From: Armillaria gallica
Lineage: Eukaryota > Basidiomycota > Agaricomycetes > Agaricales > Physalacriaceae
DNA: 64,000 bases
NCBI GenBank assembly: GCA_037576215.1
Contig: JBANDB010000007.1
Coordinates: forward strand, 2,263,001 to 2,327,000
Direction: 5' to 3'
Within the stretch, counting starts at the first letter, position 1; every line of letters starts with the position of its first letter. The position numbers and the translations under genes are program-made. Under the pieces are notes generated by a model. It searched no databases. It was not told the DNA's origin and was given only the letters and a program-made list of their open reading frames with translations. Positions 33,543 to 44,164 of this stretch are shown here, piece after piece.

Positions 33543-34844
33543 TTATACAGCGAACATAAAATCTTCAGCGTCTTGTTCCAACTTCACGACCAAGGGGTCT
33601 TCATCAGGCTTTTTCGCCGTTCGTTTGCCACCTATAGTAGAAGATGCATGCCCGGGAGGAATGACAGGCTTCTGCGCGACCCGCGACTGTGTACCCCAAG
33701 TAGGTCGCGTTGGAACTACTCTTGAACGCGTCGAGGCTGCGGTTACAGACTGGGATGTTGCTGGCCGTGAGGTCTTTGAAGGATCCACTCTTGGTTGGCG
33801 AAGAGAAATAGCAGTAGCGGGGCGCGACGTTACTTTGCTGGTGAAAGCGGTCGGTTTGGGTCGAGTAGATGATGCTGTTCCAGTACGAACAGTAGGATTA
33901 GGAGTAGATTTGGTCGCGGACACTGTCTTCCCCACTGTGGTTCGTAAAGATGTCGAATTGGGCTTGGGGGGAATGGCCTTGCGCATAACCTTCTTATTAC
34001 CGTCATCTTCTGTTACCCTCGTTAATAAAACGCCCCGAGCATAGCGTCAAGAACGCACCAAGGTCCGGAAGAAGCAGCAAACGATCCCAGGCTATCATAC
34101 CCAGCTCATCATCCTTTACCTCTGGCATTGGCGGAGGCTCGTTTTCATAGGGTGGCGCACGCGTTATCTCAAGAAGCGTCTTTCCGACAGACTTGTAATC
34201 AGGAAAGTCAAAATCAAAAGGCGGGACATAGGGCATGTCTGAAAGAAATATAAGTTAGGCGACAAGGCATTGAAGTAAACTAACCTAGGGTATTGGGCGG
34301 CATATACTCAATCTCATCCAGATCATCCTCCAGCACCAGTTGTTGTACCACGATTTCTGGAGATCCTATGCTCACATCGCATTGCCAAGGATTCCCTGTG
34401 TTGACGGGCGTCTCGAAGCTCTTTGTCGCACTCCTGGGTGCGCGAACGTGCCGCCTGAGGGAGCTGGGTCGAAGAACCGAGTCGGGCGATGTAAAATTGA
34501 ATGTATAAGGCGTTTGGAATTGTACGCCTGTGCGATTTGGAAAAGGCGTTTTGTCAACGAGTGGTCGTGATGGAGCTTGTGTCGTCAGTTTGCCCTGTAT
34601 TCCTTCCTTATCTTTGGCAGAACAGTAAGATATATGTGATGATCGGATCATGCGACGGTGACTCACTGAACTTCCCTCCATTGAATGGTGTCTGCAGGAG
34701 CGTGTTCTTGCCTTTCCCATGAACAGTCGCTGGGCCTCTATTCGCGTTTTCGTTCTGATGCATAACGCGCCCAGGAGTCTTGGCAAGTATTTGTCGCTGC
34801 CCAGTGAGGTCATTGGTTCTTGAAATTGGGCGGGAGGTCAACAT
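33543..34844 (-). CDS. securin-like protein (Cut2/Pds1 type)
   Basis: Four exons (34667-34844, 34285-34611, 34059-34238, 33543-34009) give an exact 383-residue frame. The protein is low-complexity, Lys/Arg/Thr/Pro-rich, with an acidic central segment DDLDEIEYMPP. From memory of the family, fission-yeast securin Cut2 carries a nearly identical EDIEYMPP stretch in the region that inhibits separase. The N-terminus has RQIL (an RxxL destruction-box form) inside TGQRQILAKTPG and later KTPFPNR, suggesting APC/C- and CDK-type motifs. An exact KEN box is not seen. After the EYMPP block come MPYVPPFDFDFPD and a basic tail. The role would be holding separase inactive until anaphase. The call rests on short motifs; another intrinsically disordered cell-cycle protein is possible. 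Confidence 0.55.
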
Positions 34845-35274
34845 GGTGGTGGTTGTAAGAAACCCATGTCGGCGTTTGTCGCAAGAAGTGGCAATAAACG
34901 TCACATGATCGTGGCGGGAAGGCCGACTAAAGCCGACGGCCGTCAAGGCGGATTTCGATTGTAGTACGACCAGTGTCCGTAGAGGTAATCTACAAGCAGT
35001 CTAACAGGAAAATTGAGGATATTGAATCTGAACATGAACGAAAATGTCAAGAAGATGTCTGAAATAATGCTGAAATATGTCCACATTTGATAGTATTTGA
35101 TTCTATTTAAACTGCGAATGTCGAATGGGAGTAATGGATGGAATTCATATATTTATTATTTATCTCTGCACTATAAAATATATTCAGAGGGAAACTCGAA
35201 GGACAAAAGTTGACTGGCTCTGGTGCAAGCCACAGTGGGGTTGGGTGTGCTAACTGGAGCTACTATGCATCTAT
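34845..35274. other. intergenic
   Basis: AT-rich sequence between the securin-like start and the 3' end of the left aquaglyceroporin. No gene is seen. Confidence 0.6.
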
Positions 35275-36717
35275 TCAAACCATATTCGCAGAGTGCCTCC
35301 CGGTCCTGCCGGTGCCACAATCCAGTTCAGCTCGGTATTGCAGAGCGTGAGACAAGTCGCTTACCGCCTGTTAACAATACTTTCGTGTCCTTGATAAATG
35401 AATACATCGTAAAACATAGCGGCCACTTGTGCGCCTAGAATTGGTGCCATAATCGGGCACCAAATCCAATAGTGACTAAAGGGTTGAATATATATTTTGT
35501 CACAGGACGATAAAACTAGCTCACTTTCTGAATGTGTAGACCGCCTTACCATACCCGACCATGGAGGTAAGAAGCCTTGGACCTAGATCCCGTGCGGGAT
35601 TGATCGCAAATGCTGCGACAACGGTTGTAAGAGACATGCTGAGGTAAAGTACAACCTCACTTACACGTCTCCATGCCCAGGGAAGCGGTTATTCCGAGAA
35701 AAGTTACGAAAAGTACGAGAGGGACAAGACCGCTCGGAGGCGCACCATTACGCGAATCGAGGACGGCAAGAAGGACAAGTACAAGGATGGCGGTACCCAG
35801 AAACTCGGAAAAGAAACAAGAGACATTCGTCATGTAGTCAAGCTTGATAGAATAAAATATAAACACAAAAATCTTGCGCAGTCAGTAAAATTCACTTACG
35901 GGGATTGTGCCAAAGTTTCCTGCGGTGAGTAGAGTCCTGATTCCACGTCCTCCTTCCACAATATCAATCGCATGGAAGTAATTCGCATAAACAATTCCGG
36001 CACCGACGATTCCGCCCAATAATTGAGCAAGAATGTATACTGTAGAAATTAATTAACCGATGCCTCGTCTCACAAATGTCAAACGGCCCTACCGGGGACT
36101 TTCTTCCACGGAAATCCGCGCCATGTAGCGAAAGCCAGAGTAATCTGGAACGTCAAGTCAGCGCCACACAACACTCCGGGAGGAGAAACTAAGTACCGCT
36201 GGATTGATGTGACCGCCAGAAACACCGCCGCTTACCCATGCACCAAGTGCGATAGCTAAAAGAAATCATTCATGAATAAGAAGCGCGATTTTAACATTCC
36301 AAATAAGTACATACCAGCTCCCCAGCCCAAGCATACTGAAGCCCAGTCCTGTGATAAAAATTCGTGGAGTAACCGCACAGTTTTTATTTAGAAGATGCAG
36401 TGGAGAGTTACTCACGCCTTTGGGAGAGGACGCCACCCCTGAATTGGCGGACAAGCCAGCCTGGCAGTTGACGCCGGTACCAAAGATAACGAGGATCATA
36501 GTACCAGTGAACTCAGCGGCGGGTTCCCGGAGGATTTGGCTGCGACGGGTTAGTTGACGTCCGCGACCACGACAATGTGGGCGTACCGGTACTTCCACCA
36601 CCAATTGGGCTCAATCTGAACGTCGTGCATAGGCACGGGGTCAAGGTTAGACTTGGTACGCGAGATGTCTTCCAAGTTGACGAGGGACTGGCCAGGTTTC
36701 TCTGTAGAATGAGACAT
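35275..36717 (-). CDS. aquaglyceroporin, tandem copy A
   Basis: A multi-exon MIP-family channel in the plasma membrane, passing water and/or glycerol. The start at 36717 precedes [10 protein letters not shown] and a WWWKYR segment before TM1. Then come [29 protein letters not shown] or the spliced [24 protein letters not shown] with [12 protein letters not shown], and [20 protein letters not shown]. Further on are [20 protein letters not shown] and [15 protein letters not shown]. The second box is NPARD, the Asp being the aquaglyceroporin hallmark. The frame passes [18 protein letters not shown]. It either stops at 35361 or, using a GTAAGC donor and an acceptor shared with copy B, ends about 10 codons later at 35275. 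A nearly identical copy lies 3.1 kb to the right. Confidence 0.85.
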
Positions 36718-36764
36718 AGGTATTAGGAAGAGGCTGTTATGCTGACTCTGGAAACCCTCCCGTG

Positions 36765-36800
36765 TTATATACATTCTGCCTGGGACTTTTTTGCAAGTCC
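36765..36800 (-). promoter_or_regulatory. TATA box and conserved upstream element, aquaglyceroporin A
   Basis: On the minus strand a TATATAA sequence (36765-36771) lies about 50 nt before the ATG. Just upstream is GGACTTTTTTGCAAGTCC (plus-strand reading, 36783-36800), an imperfect inverted repeat that is also present before copy B. Confidence 0.5.
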
Positions 36801-38371
36801 CGATGGCTTCGTAGCACTAGAGGGATGTCATGTACCATTCCTTGTGTAGAACGATTGAGTCTAACTTTCCGGGGCGTGCCTATATTGAGAATCCGACATC
36901 CTCGTACCTGGTCTATTCTCCAAAACTTGCTTCCTTCCCTCCGTGTGGACACAGCTACTTGCTCCGCCGATAACGCAATGCGCATGAACGCTGGGCGGCG
37001 CCGAGCCTGTATTGAATGTTGGAACCTTTGAAAACGGAGTCTTGGATATTTGAGGATGTTTTGAAGGATAACTCAGATTGTTTTGGACGGTACAATATTT
37101 GAACATGGAGTTCAGATGAGGGGAGAGCTCAGATCCTCAGGACGTTTGGAATGGAAGCCCGACAACTGTCATCCAAGCACAAGGCGCGTCCGGTATTGTC
37201 CTTTCTCCCTGGACGGGGAGATACCAACAGACGGAAGATACTAACACCGAAGGGCCAAGACAAGACTCAGAAATAATGATGGGTTTTACACGTCTGTAAT
37301 CTGGCATCAAGACCAGACAGACACCAAAACGAAAACATCTCCAAAACTTACATGTACCCTCAAAACATCCTGAACTCTCATTCTGCAATATTCGAGTGGC
37401 TACTTAGGTCCAAAGTCCCTAAGTTGTGCTTGCCAACGTCCGTAGTGCCTCTCGGCTTTTGGACGGATAGAAGAACCACATTGTTGTAATCGGTCTGCTT
37501 TTTGCTGATGGAAGTTTCAAGGAAGTTCAAATTTCGAGTTGGTCGGAGATCACGTGCTTATACATAAAATTTCGTGTCTCTATTTTTTGAACTCTGTACC
37601 GCCCATGTAACTTCAATTCCTGAACGTATCCGATACTGTCGTGATCCATCGTGTGCTTCCATACCGCAAGGAATCGTTCCAACAAGTTGCTTGTTCAACG
37701 TCTTGAACTCCCAGGCCTTTGTCCCAAATACCCTCAACCGTCCTCAAATTTCCTAAACTCCACACCTTCAAACGTTCCGATGTTGCGCTTTCAAAGCGCT
37801 CAGCGTTATGGGCGGAGCAAGTCGTTGTATCGCGAGTAGTACGGACTGGAGTGTCCGAACAAGTGGCTGTGTTGACATATCGCGACATCGCATGAGTCAC
37901 AGAGTAAGTTTCTATTGAGGATATATTTGGTAAAGCTCTTTATTCACCATCTGACATGGTGAAGTAAACAACAGGATGACATTGACGCTGTGATACCCCC
38001 TTTTCATTGCTAATATTGATTTCAATTGGCATCGGGCACATAGAGGAAAAGGTAAGTAGCGTTCTCTAGCAATTCCTACACGAGGTTCCTTTGCCTATCG
38101 ATTGCGTTAAGTTCAATGAATACCAAGCAGATCCCGACTGTAAATAATCTTGAGATACAGCGATATCGCAGGGGCCTCTTTGGTGCCATGAACTCCGTCA
38201 GAGTCCCCGACCGGCGACAGGGCGCGCAAAATCAGGATGGTACTCCCGAGAGAACCAAATAGCATATAATTTTGGAACCTCTTAGGCCTAACATACATGG
38301 GGTACAAATGTTGGCTGGCTCTGTGCAAGCTATAAGTTTAGGTGCGCTAAATGGAGCTACTATGCATCTAT
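36801..38371. other. intergenic spacer between the aquaglyceroporin copies
   Basis: About 1.6 kb with only short overlapping frames. Homology between the two copies resumes at about 38313 (35213 in copy A). No gene or element is recognised in the spacer. Confidence 0.5.
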
Positions 38372-39813
38372 TCAAACCATATTCGCAGAGCGTCTTCCGG
38401 TCCTGCCGCTGCTACAATCCAGTTCAGCCCGATAATTCAGAGCATGAGAGCGAGGATTGCTTACCGCCTGTTAACAATACTTTCGTGTCCTTGATAAATG
38501 AATACATCGTAAAACATAGCGGCCACTTGTGCGCCTAGAATTGGTGCCATAATCGGGCACCAAATCCAATAGTGACTAAAGGGTTGAATATATATTTTGT
38601 CACAGGACGATAAAACTAGCTCACTTTCTGAATGTGTAGACCGCCTTACCATACCCGACCATGGAGGTAAGAAGCCTTGGACCTAGATCCCGTGCGGGAT
38701 TGATCGCAAATGCTGCGACAACGGTTGTAAGAGACATGCTGAGGTAAAGTACAATCTCACTTACACGTCTCCATACCCAGGGAAGCGGTTATTCCGAGAA
38801 AAGTTACGAAAAGTACGAGAGGAACGAGACCACTCGGAGGTGCACCGTTTCGCGAGTCGAGGACAGCAAGAAGAACAAGCACAAGAATCGCGGTGCCTAA
38901 AAATTCGGAAAAGAAACAAGAGACATTCGTCATGTAGTCAAGCTTGAAGAAATAAGATATAAACACAGAAATATTGCGCAGTCAGTAAAATTCGCTTACG
39001 GGGATTGTACCAAAGTTTCCTGCGGTGAGTAGAGTCCTGATTCCACGTCCTCCTTCCACAATATCAATCGCATGGAAGTAATTCGCATAAACAATTCCGG
39101 CACCGACGATCCCACCCAGTAATTGTGCAAGAATGTATACTGAAGAAAAAATTAACCGATGCCTCGTCTCACAAATGTCAAACGACCCTACCGGGGACTT
39201 TCTTCCACGGAAATCCGCGCCATGTAGCGAAAGCCAGAGTAATCTGGAACGTCAAGTCAGCGCCACACAACACTCCGGGAGGAGAAACTGAGTACCGCTG
39301 GATTGATGTGACCGCCAGAAACACCGCCGCTTACCCATGCACCAAGTGCGATAGCTAAAAGAAATCATTCATGAATAAGAAGCGCGATTTTAACATTCCA
39401 AATAAGTACATACCAGCTCCCCAGCCCAAGCATACTGAAGCCCAGTCCTATGATAATGATTTGTTGAGTAACTGCGCAGTTTCTATTTAGAAGACGGAGA
39501 CAGTTACTCACGCCTTTGGGAGAGGACGCCACCCCTGAATTGGCGGACAAGCCAGCCTGGCAGTTGACGCCGGTACCAAAGATAACGAGGAGCATAGTAC
39601 CAGCGAACTCAGCGGCGGGCTCCCGGAGAATTTGGCTACGGCTGGTTAGTTGACGTCTGTGGCCACGACAAGGTAGGCGTACCGATACTTCCACCACCAA
39701 TTGGGCTCAATCTGAACGTCGTGCATAGGCACGGGATCAAGGTTGGACTCGATAGGTGAGATTTCCCCCAGGGTGGCGGAGGACTGGCCAAGTTTCTCTG
39801 GAAAACGGGACAT
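38372..39813 (-). CDS. aquaglyceroporin, tandem copy B
   Basis: Same exon layout and motifs as copy [55 protein letters not shown], and [15 protein letters not shown] with [18 protein letters not shown]. The start at 39813 ([10 protein letters not shown]) differs from copy A over the first ~25 residues, so the cytosolic N-termini have diverged while the channel is almost unchanged. Introns are also almost unchanged between the copies. Over 38446-38750 the nucleotide sequence differs from copy A at only about one position, lower divergence than elsewhere in the gene. Both copies appear intact and share a TATA box and upstream element, so both are probably expressed. Confidence 0.85.
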
Positions 39814-39870
39814 GGGAAGAGACTGATTGATACACTGGCTCTGAGCGAAAAAAAGACTAGTCCTCCCAGG

Positions 39871-39906
39871 TTATATACACTCCGTCCGGGACTTTTTTCC
39901 TAGTCC
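39871..39906 (-). promoter_or_regulatory. TATA box and conserved upstream element, aquaglyceroporin B
   Basis: TATATAA on the minus strand (39871-39877) lies about 60 nt before the ATG at 39813. GGACTTTTTTCCTAGTCC (39889-39906) matches the copy A element at all but two or three positions and keeps the GGACT/AGTCC inverted ends. Confidence 0.5.
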
Positions 39907-41030
39907 AATTGGCCTCGTGGTAGGGTTGATGTCGTTTGCCATTCTCATGCAGGAAGATTGAGTCGAACTGTCTACGCCGGGAGAGAGGCTATATGATATT
40001 TTTACGTTCGCGACAAGTTTAGGACAAGCGAAGGTCGGATCGAGGGCGCCATGCGGAGACATAGGGCGCGGGCCGATGCAAATAGGAACAAGTCCTCGGT
40101 TAGGGTCCCACATGATAAGATCGAGAAAACGGTTCCCATAGAGTTTTCTGCGCAGAACTCCATGCGCTTAGAAATAAGGCTTTGTGTGGCTCGGATAGGC
40201 TTGGTGTAGGGGGTGGCCAACGGCATTGTGATAGTCCCTGGACTCTGGGGCGACAGACCAGAGTTAGGGCGGGTTCAATTTGGCGCGGTCGGGTCATTAT
40301 GGACGAAAAGTCGCGTAATGCGTACGGCATCGGTCCTTTTCGTAATAATTCAGCAAATACAGCGCGCCTAAGGATGCTCGGAGAGAATACTCAGTCGCTC
40401 GAGCACTGAAGTATCGATAACATCGATGCGAAGGATTGCGACGAGATAGGTCATGCAATAAGCCTAAATTGGTAACTTGATGAAAGAAATCAATCTTGAT
40501 GCTTCTCTATGACATCGATGATCATGTTCATTCATTTCGACAATACAGTGTGGGGTGCCTGTGGTCAGTAGCGCTTGAGCTTATTGGGCTTGAGCGTTTT
40601 TCATTGTTGACCTTGGCGACTCTTGAGTAGAGTCTAAAGAGCAGCCAGAGTATTTCTGAGTTGAACAAAGTTGGGGCTTACCAGTACCGTAGTCGACGGA
40701 AATGGTCCAACTGACGTCTTCCGCGAATTCGCATGGATGGTGACCGTACTGGTAAGTCCAAGGCGGATGATGATCGGAGTAGAAGCAATATACCTCCCTT
40801 TGCTCAGCTCGCTTGTGCTAACAGACCTAATACTGTTGGCAAGGATCCGAGGAGCCTTTCATGCTGGGCATCAGGAGTGCCATGTTCTGGCCACTTCCTT
40901 CAAGTTCGGAAAGCGGAAGATCCACAAAATGAGTATATGGATGGCTCAGAAGGCGGTATAAATGGGTATCGTATACGGTATAGCATGAACCAAGAAAGAA
41001 ATAACAATAGGTTCACCACCATGATAAGGC
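39907..41030. other. intergenic
   Basis: About 1.1 kb. Overlapping frames of 60-105 codons on both strands without motifs. No gene is supported. Confidence 0.5.
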
Positions 41031-41554
41031 TTAAGCACCAATGTTGATGGGAGTGCAGCCCAAAGTAACGAGGCCGTTCTGTTGTTTGCGTCAACGTTCA
41101 CTTCTGCAAGAAGGATAACCCGATACTCACGTAGTTGTTCTGGTCACAGCAAACGGGCTGGTTCGCGCACTGGGTGGTGCCAAGACCAACGACCGTGATT
41201 GGGTCGCAAGTCAGACCACTTGCGGAGAGCACAAGTTTAGCTCAAGAAGAACAGATACGCTGCACGAGAAGACTTACACTCCAGCGGTGATGCCGCCAAT
41301 TGGGATCCCCAATACACCGAGGGCATCCTGAACGGCACTAGATTTGGGCTGATGAACGATATCGATTAGTTAGAATCACTTCGAGGCGGAAAAACGGGTA
41401 CATCTTGCACAGACTTGCAGCACTGGGCGGATCCGGTGTTACATTTGCCCCAGGATACCGTGGTGTTCGTAGATTCTCTGGGCACTACGCTAGCGGCAGC
41501 GAGGAGAGGCAAAGCCAAAACGGCAAGAGAGACAGCTGAGAGACGAGAGAACAT
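41031..41554 (-). CDS. class I hydrophobin
   Basis: Four exons (41402-41554, 41278-41348, 41131-41218, 41031-41078) join exactly to 119 residues. A signal peptide (MFSRLSAVSLAVLALPLLAA) is followed by the eight-cysteine pattern. C1 is in WGKCNTGSAQ and C2-C3 is CC-KSVQD. C4 is in GLTC, C5 in TTQC, C6-C7 in QPVCC and C8 in VTLGCTPINIGA. The C3-C4 gap of about 30 residues, with LGVLGIPIGG, is the class I type. Secreted hydrophobins self-assemble at air-water interfaces into amphipathic films that coat aerial hyphae and fruit bodies. The frame and splice sites are clean. Confidence 0.95.
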
Positions 41555-42366
41555 TTCGAAGAAAGATGCAAGTTCTTCACTGATGAATGCCGAGGATTGA
41601 ATCCCGACGTCTTTTGTACCTTCAGCTCCAACTAATATTAGGCGTGGAGATATTACTAGTTCCACTATTTTCAAGAAAATTGACCGATTGACAGATGAAT
41701 GACTGCCCGAACATTTTGAAAGCCACAGCACCACAAAGGCGAGAATGTTGCGTCTACCGAGCAGTCGTCGGCTTTCATTGGCTTTCATTTTTGGCTTTGC
41801 GCGACGAAAATTTCTCCTGCCTAGAATGATTCTCTGCGGTTCTGTTTCGCTCCAAAATCGAATGTTCATGAGATATGTAAAGAGGAATGGAGGACTTGAC
41901 ACTGCCATTATACCGCAACTGCTTGACGATTACCACAGCCGCCGGACATAGCCTCGGTTGTAAATTCCTAAAGGTGGGTAAGTAAGTTGAGTCATCGCTG
42001 CGAAGAGAACGCGATACAGTGAGTCCTTGATGATATCCAAAGATCGAACTACCCGATAGCAAGAATTCCTATTCTGTGACTCTGTCAGCTTGAAAGAAGC
42101 TTCGGGACTCAAGGACTAACGTACGAGGATCGCAATGAAGTGTGCTCACCAGAATCGATACCTGACGGGAAACCCAAAAAAAATTCGTTGTAGCTTCAAG
42201 CACCGGGCTATAGCTACAAACAACATTCAGATGTATCTGGAAACTTTATAGTCATACAATAAATGTTCGTATTATCTTGAGCAGATACATCAATTCAAGC
42301 CACAACGAACTTTGTGGTGCGCCCGAATATTTACCTACCTGTTCGAATGTTTACGCTTTACACTGG
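41555..42366. other. intergenic upstream of the hydrophobin
   Basis: Presumed promoter region of the hydrophobin gene plus unassigned sequence. A small hairpin (GTTGTAGCTT..AGCTACAAACAAC) lies at about 42188-42224. No gene is seen. Confidence 0.4.
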
Positions 42367-43521
42367 TTAGTTTTCCAGAGGATACGCACCGAGTTGCGTC
42401 TTAATTCCATCGCAAGATTCGGCCGCAGCTAGCTTACCTAGAGTCTCAACTCTGTACGATGGAAAGCCGTGAGTGTCCGAATCCCGAAAGCCGAGTCGGA
42501 GATACGTGCGGACGCACTTGTTACTATAACCTCCTTTCCTCTTTGCCCCCGGATGGAACTCAAGTAATAGACAAGTGAAACGAAGTGGCGGAAATGAAAC
42601 AGAGATACTTACACAGGGCGTGGAGATAAGACGGAAGACGCGGCTTAGCGTCCAAGGCCAGTCCGCCCTGAATACTGAAGTACGTATCCACCCGCCCAAA
42701 GAGGGATCAAGAGTCCCGAATTCATGGTACATCTCAACAGCCGCCGAGCTCCTTTATGTTGGGGGAAAATGTTGCAAAGGCCGTCCTCGTAAGCGTGCGC
42801 CACTTTACCCACAACAGCGTCAGCTTCCGGAGGTATACATAGGAACCTAGCGCCTCTGACTCGTAGTTGTCATGAGAGTAGTCAACAATTCTCCGGCCGT
42901 TCTGTTGGTTGTTCTGCACCGGATCGAGTTCGCAGATAGTAGCACTGGGAACAGTTGTTAGACGGACGTTCGATGTAGTGCGAGAGAATGAAGAGCCATC
43001 AAGAAGATGATTACAGTCCGAGAACCCAGGAAGGTGATGCATCCGTATAGTGCCGTCCTCTGGAGAATATCTGGATGAACCATCCGTCGCCATAGAATAC
43101 ATACGTGAACACCAGACATTCTCGGCCCGGGCATGTGCATCGTGATATCTCCGCTGTGGGTGGACAAGTCAACGGTACAGAAAAGGGTGCAAAACTGCAT
43201 ATATGCCGTCAGTAAAGAGTAATAAAGAGACTCTGGGCGCACCGACCACCGCCGAGTCATCATTGATGCAATTAGTTGGAAAAGGTCGAGGTGACAGAAG
43301 TATCCGCAGTCAGAACAAGGATGTATGCGGTCGACAAGAAGGCCTACAATACCGGCTGCTTCACCTTGGATTGGATGTACCCTTCCACACTGGCAGAAAT
43401 GAAGACGAGATAGCGGTAAAATGATGAAGCTGAGCCATCGACTAGTGCAGTTGGCGAGTCGGTTCACTTCTTCTGGATGTACGAATTCGAGAGGGCTGCT
43501 ACGCCTCGACACAGGTAGCAT
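42367..43521 (-). CDS. unrecognised multi-exon gene, possibly decayed
   Basis: Three overlapping minus-strand stretches look protein-like: EFVHPEEVNRLANCTSRWLSF and YSLLTAYMQFCTLFCTVDLS to GDITMHMPGPRMSGVH, then DGTIRMHHLPGFSDCNHLLD to DPVQNNQQNGRRIVDYSHDNYE, then a C-terminal part to 42367. A GTATGT donor follows SGVH near 43100 and CAG acceptors lie about 30-60 nt on. I could not build one clean frame across all parts. The order resembles uncharacterised Agaricomycete F-box-type proteins, but no motif is decisive. Confidence 0.25.
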
Positions 43522-44164
43522 ATAGTCGAGGGCAGCGAGAGAATAAAAATAATCGATTCAATGGTGCGTGTGGATGACGGTGGTGAGAGTACGGAGACAA
43601 CGAGCATCGCAGCGTCATGCAAGGCTCATCCCGTTACCACCACCACCATCGGTCATCGAGCTCTTGGGTGCGTCTCTCGTCGTCGTTGAACAGGATACGA
43701 ACCCCTCGAACCCTATGGCTACCGAAGGCAACTCTTTTTGTTCGACTTTGATAAGCTGGAGCTGCCGCCTGGCCTGGCCTTCGTCACGGCCACGATGGCG
43801 ACACTACATTATACCACTCTCGACGTGTTCACAACGACACCATTTCAAGGAAATCCACTAGCAGTTGTCCATCTACCATCGCCAGAGTCAGTATCGCAGC
43901 AGCAACGATTGCTTATCGCTCGCGAATTCAATTTTTCGGAAACAGTCTTCGTTTACAACCAAGAAGAATCACTAGACTCGGAAGTCGCATTCGCCATCTC
44001 CATCTTTACCCCGTCCCAAGAACTACCTTTTGCTGGCCATCCTACAGTAGGCGCAGGATGTTACAGTGTACTACCGGTCCTTGGGACACAACAATGATAA
44101 TCCCTGAATAGTGCTACATTAAATCAGTCCTGAGGCCTGAATCTTTTTAAGACAATACTAGGAC

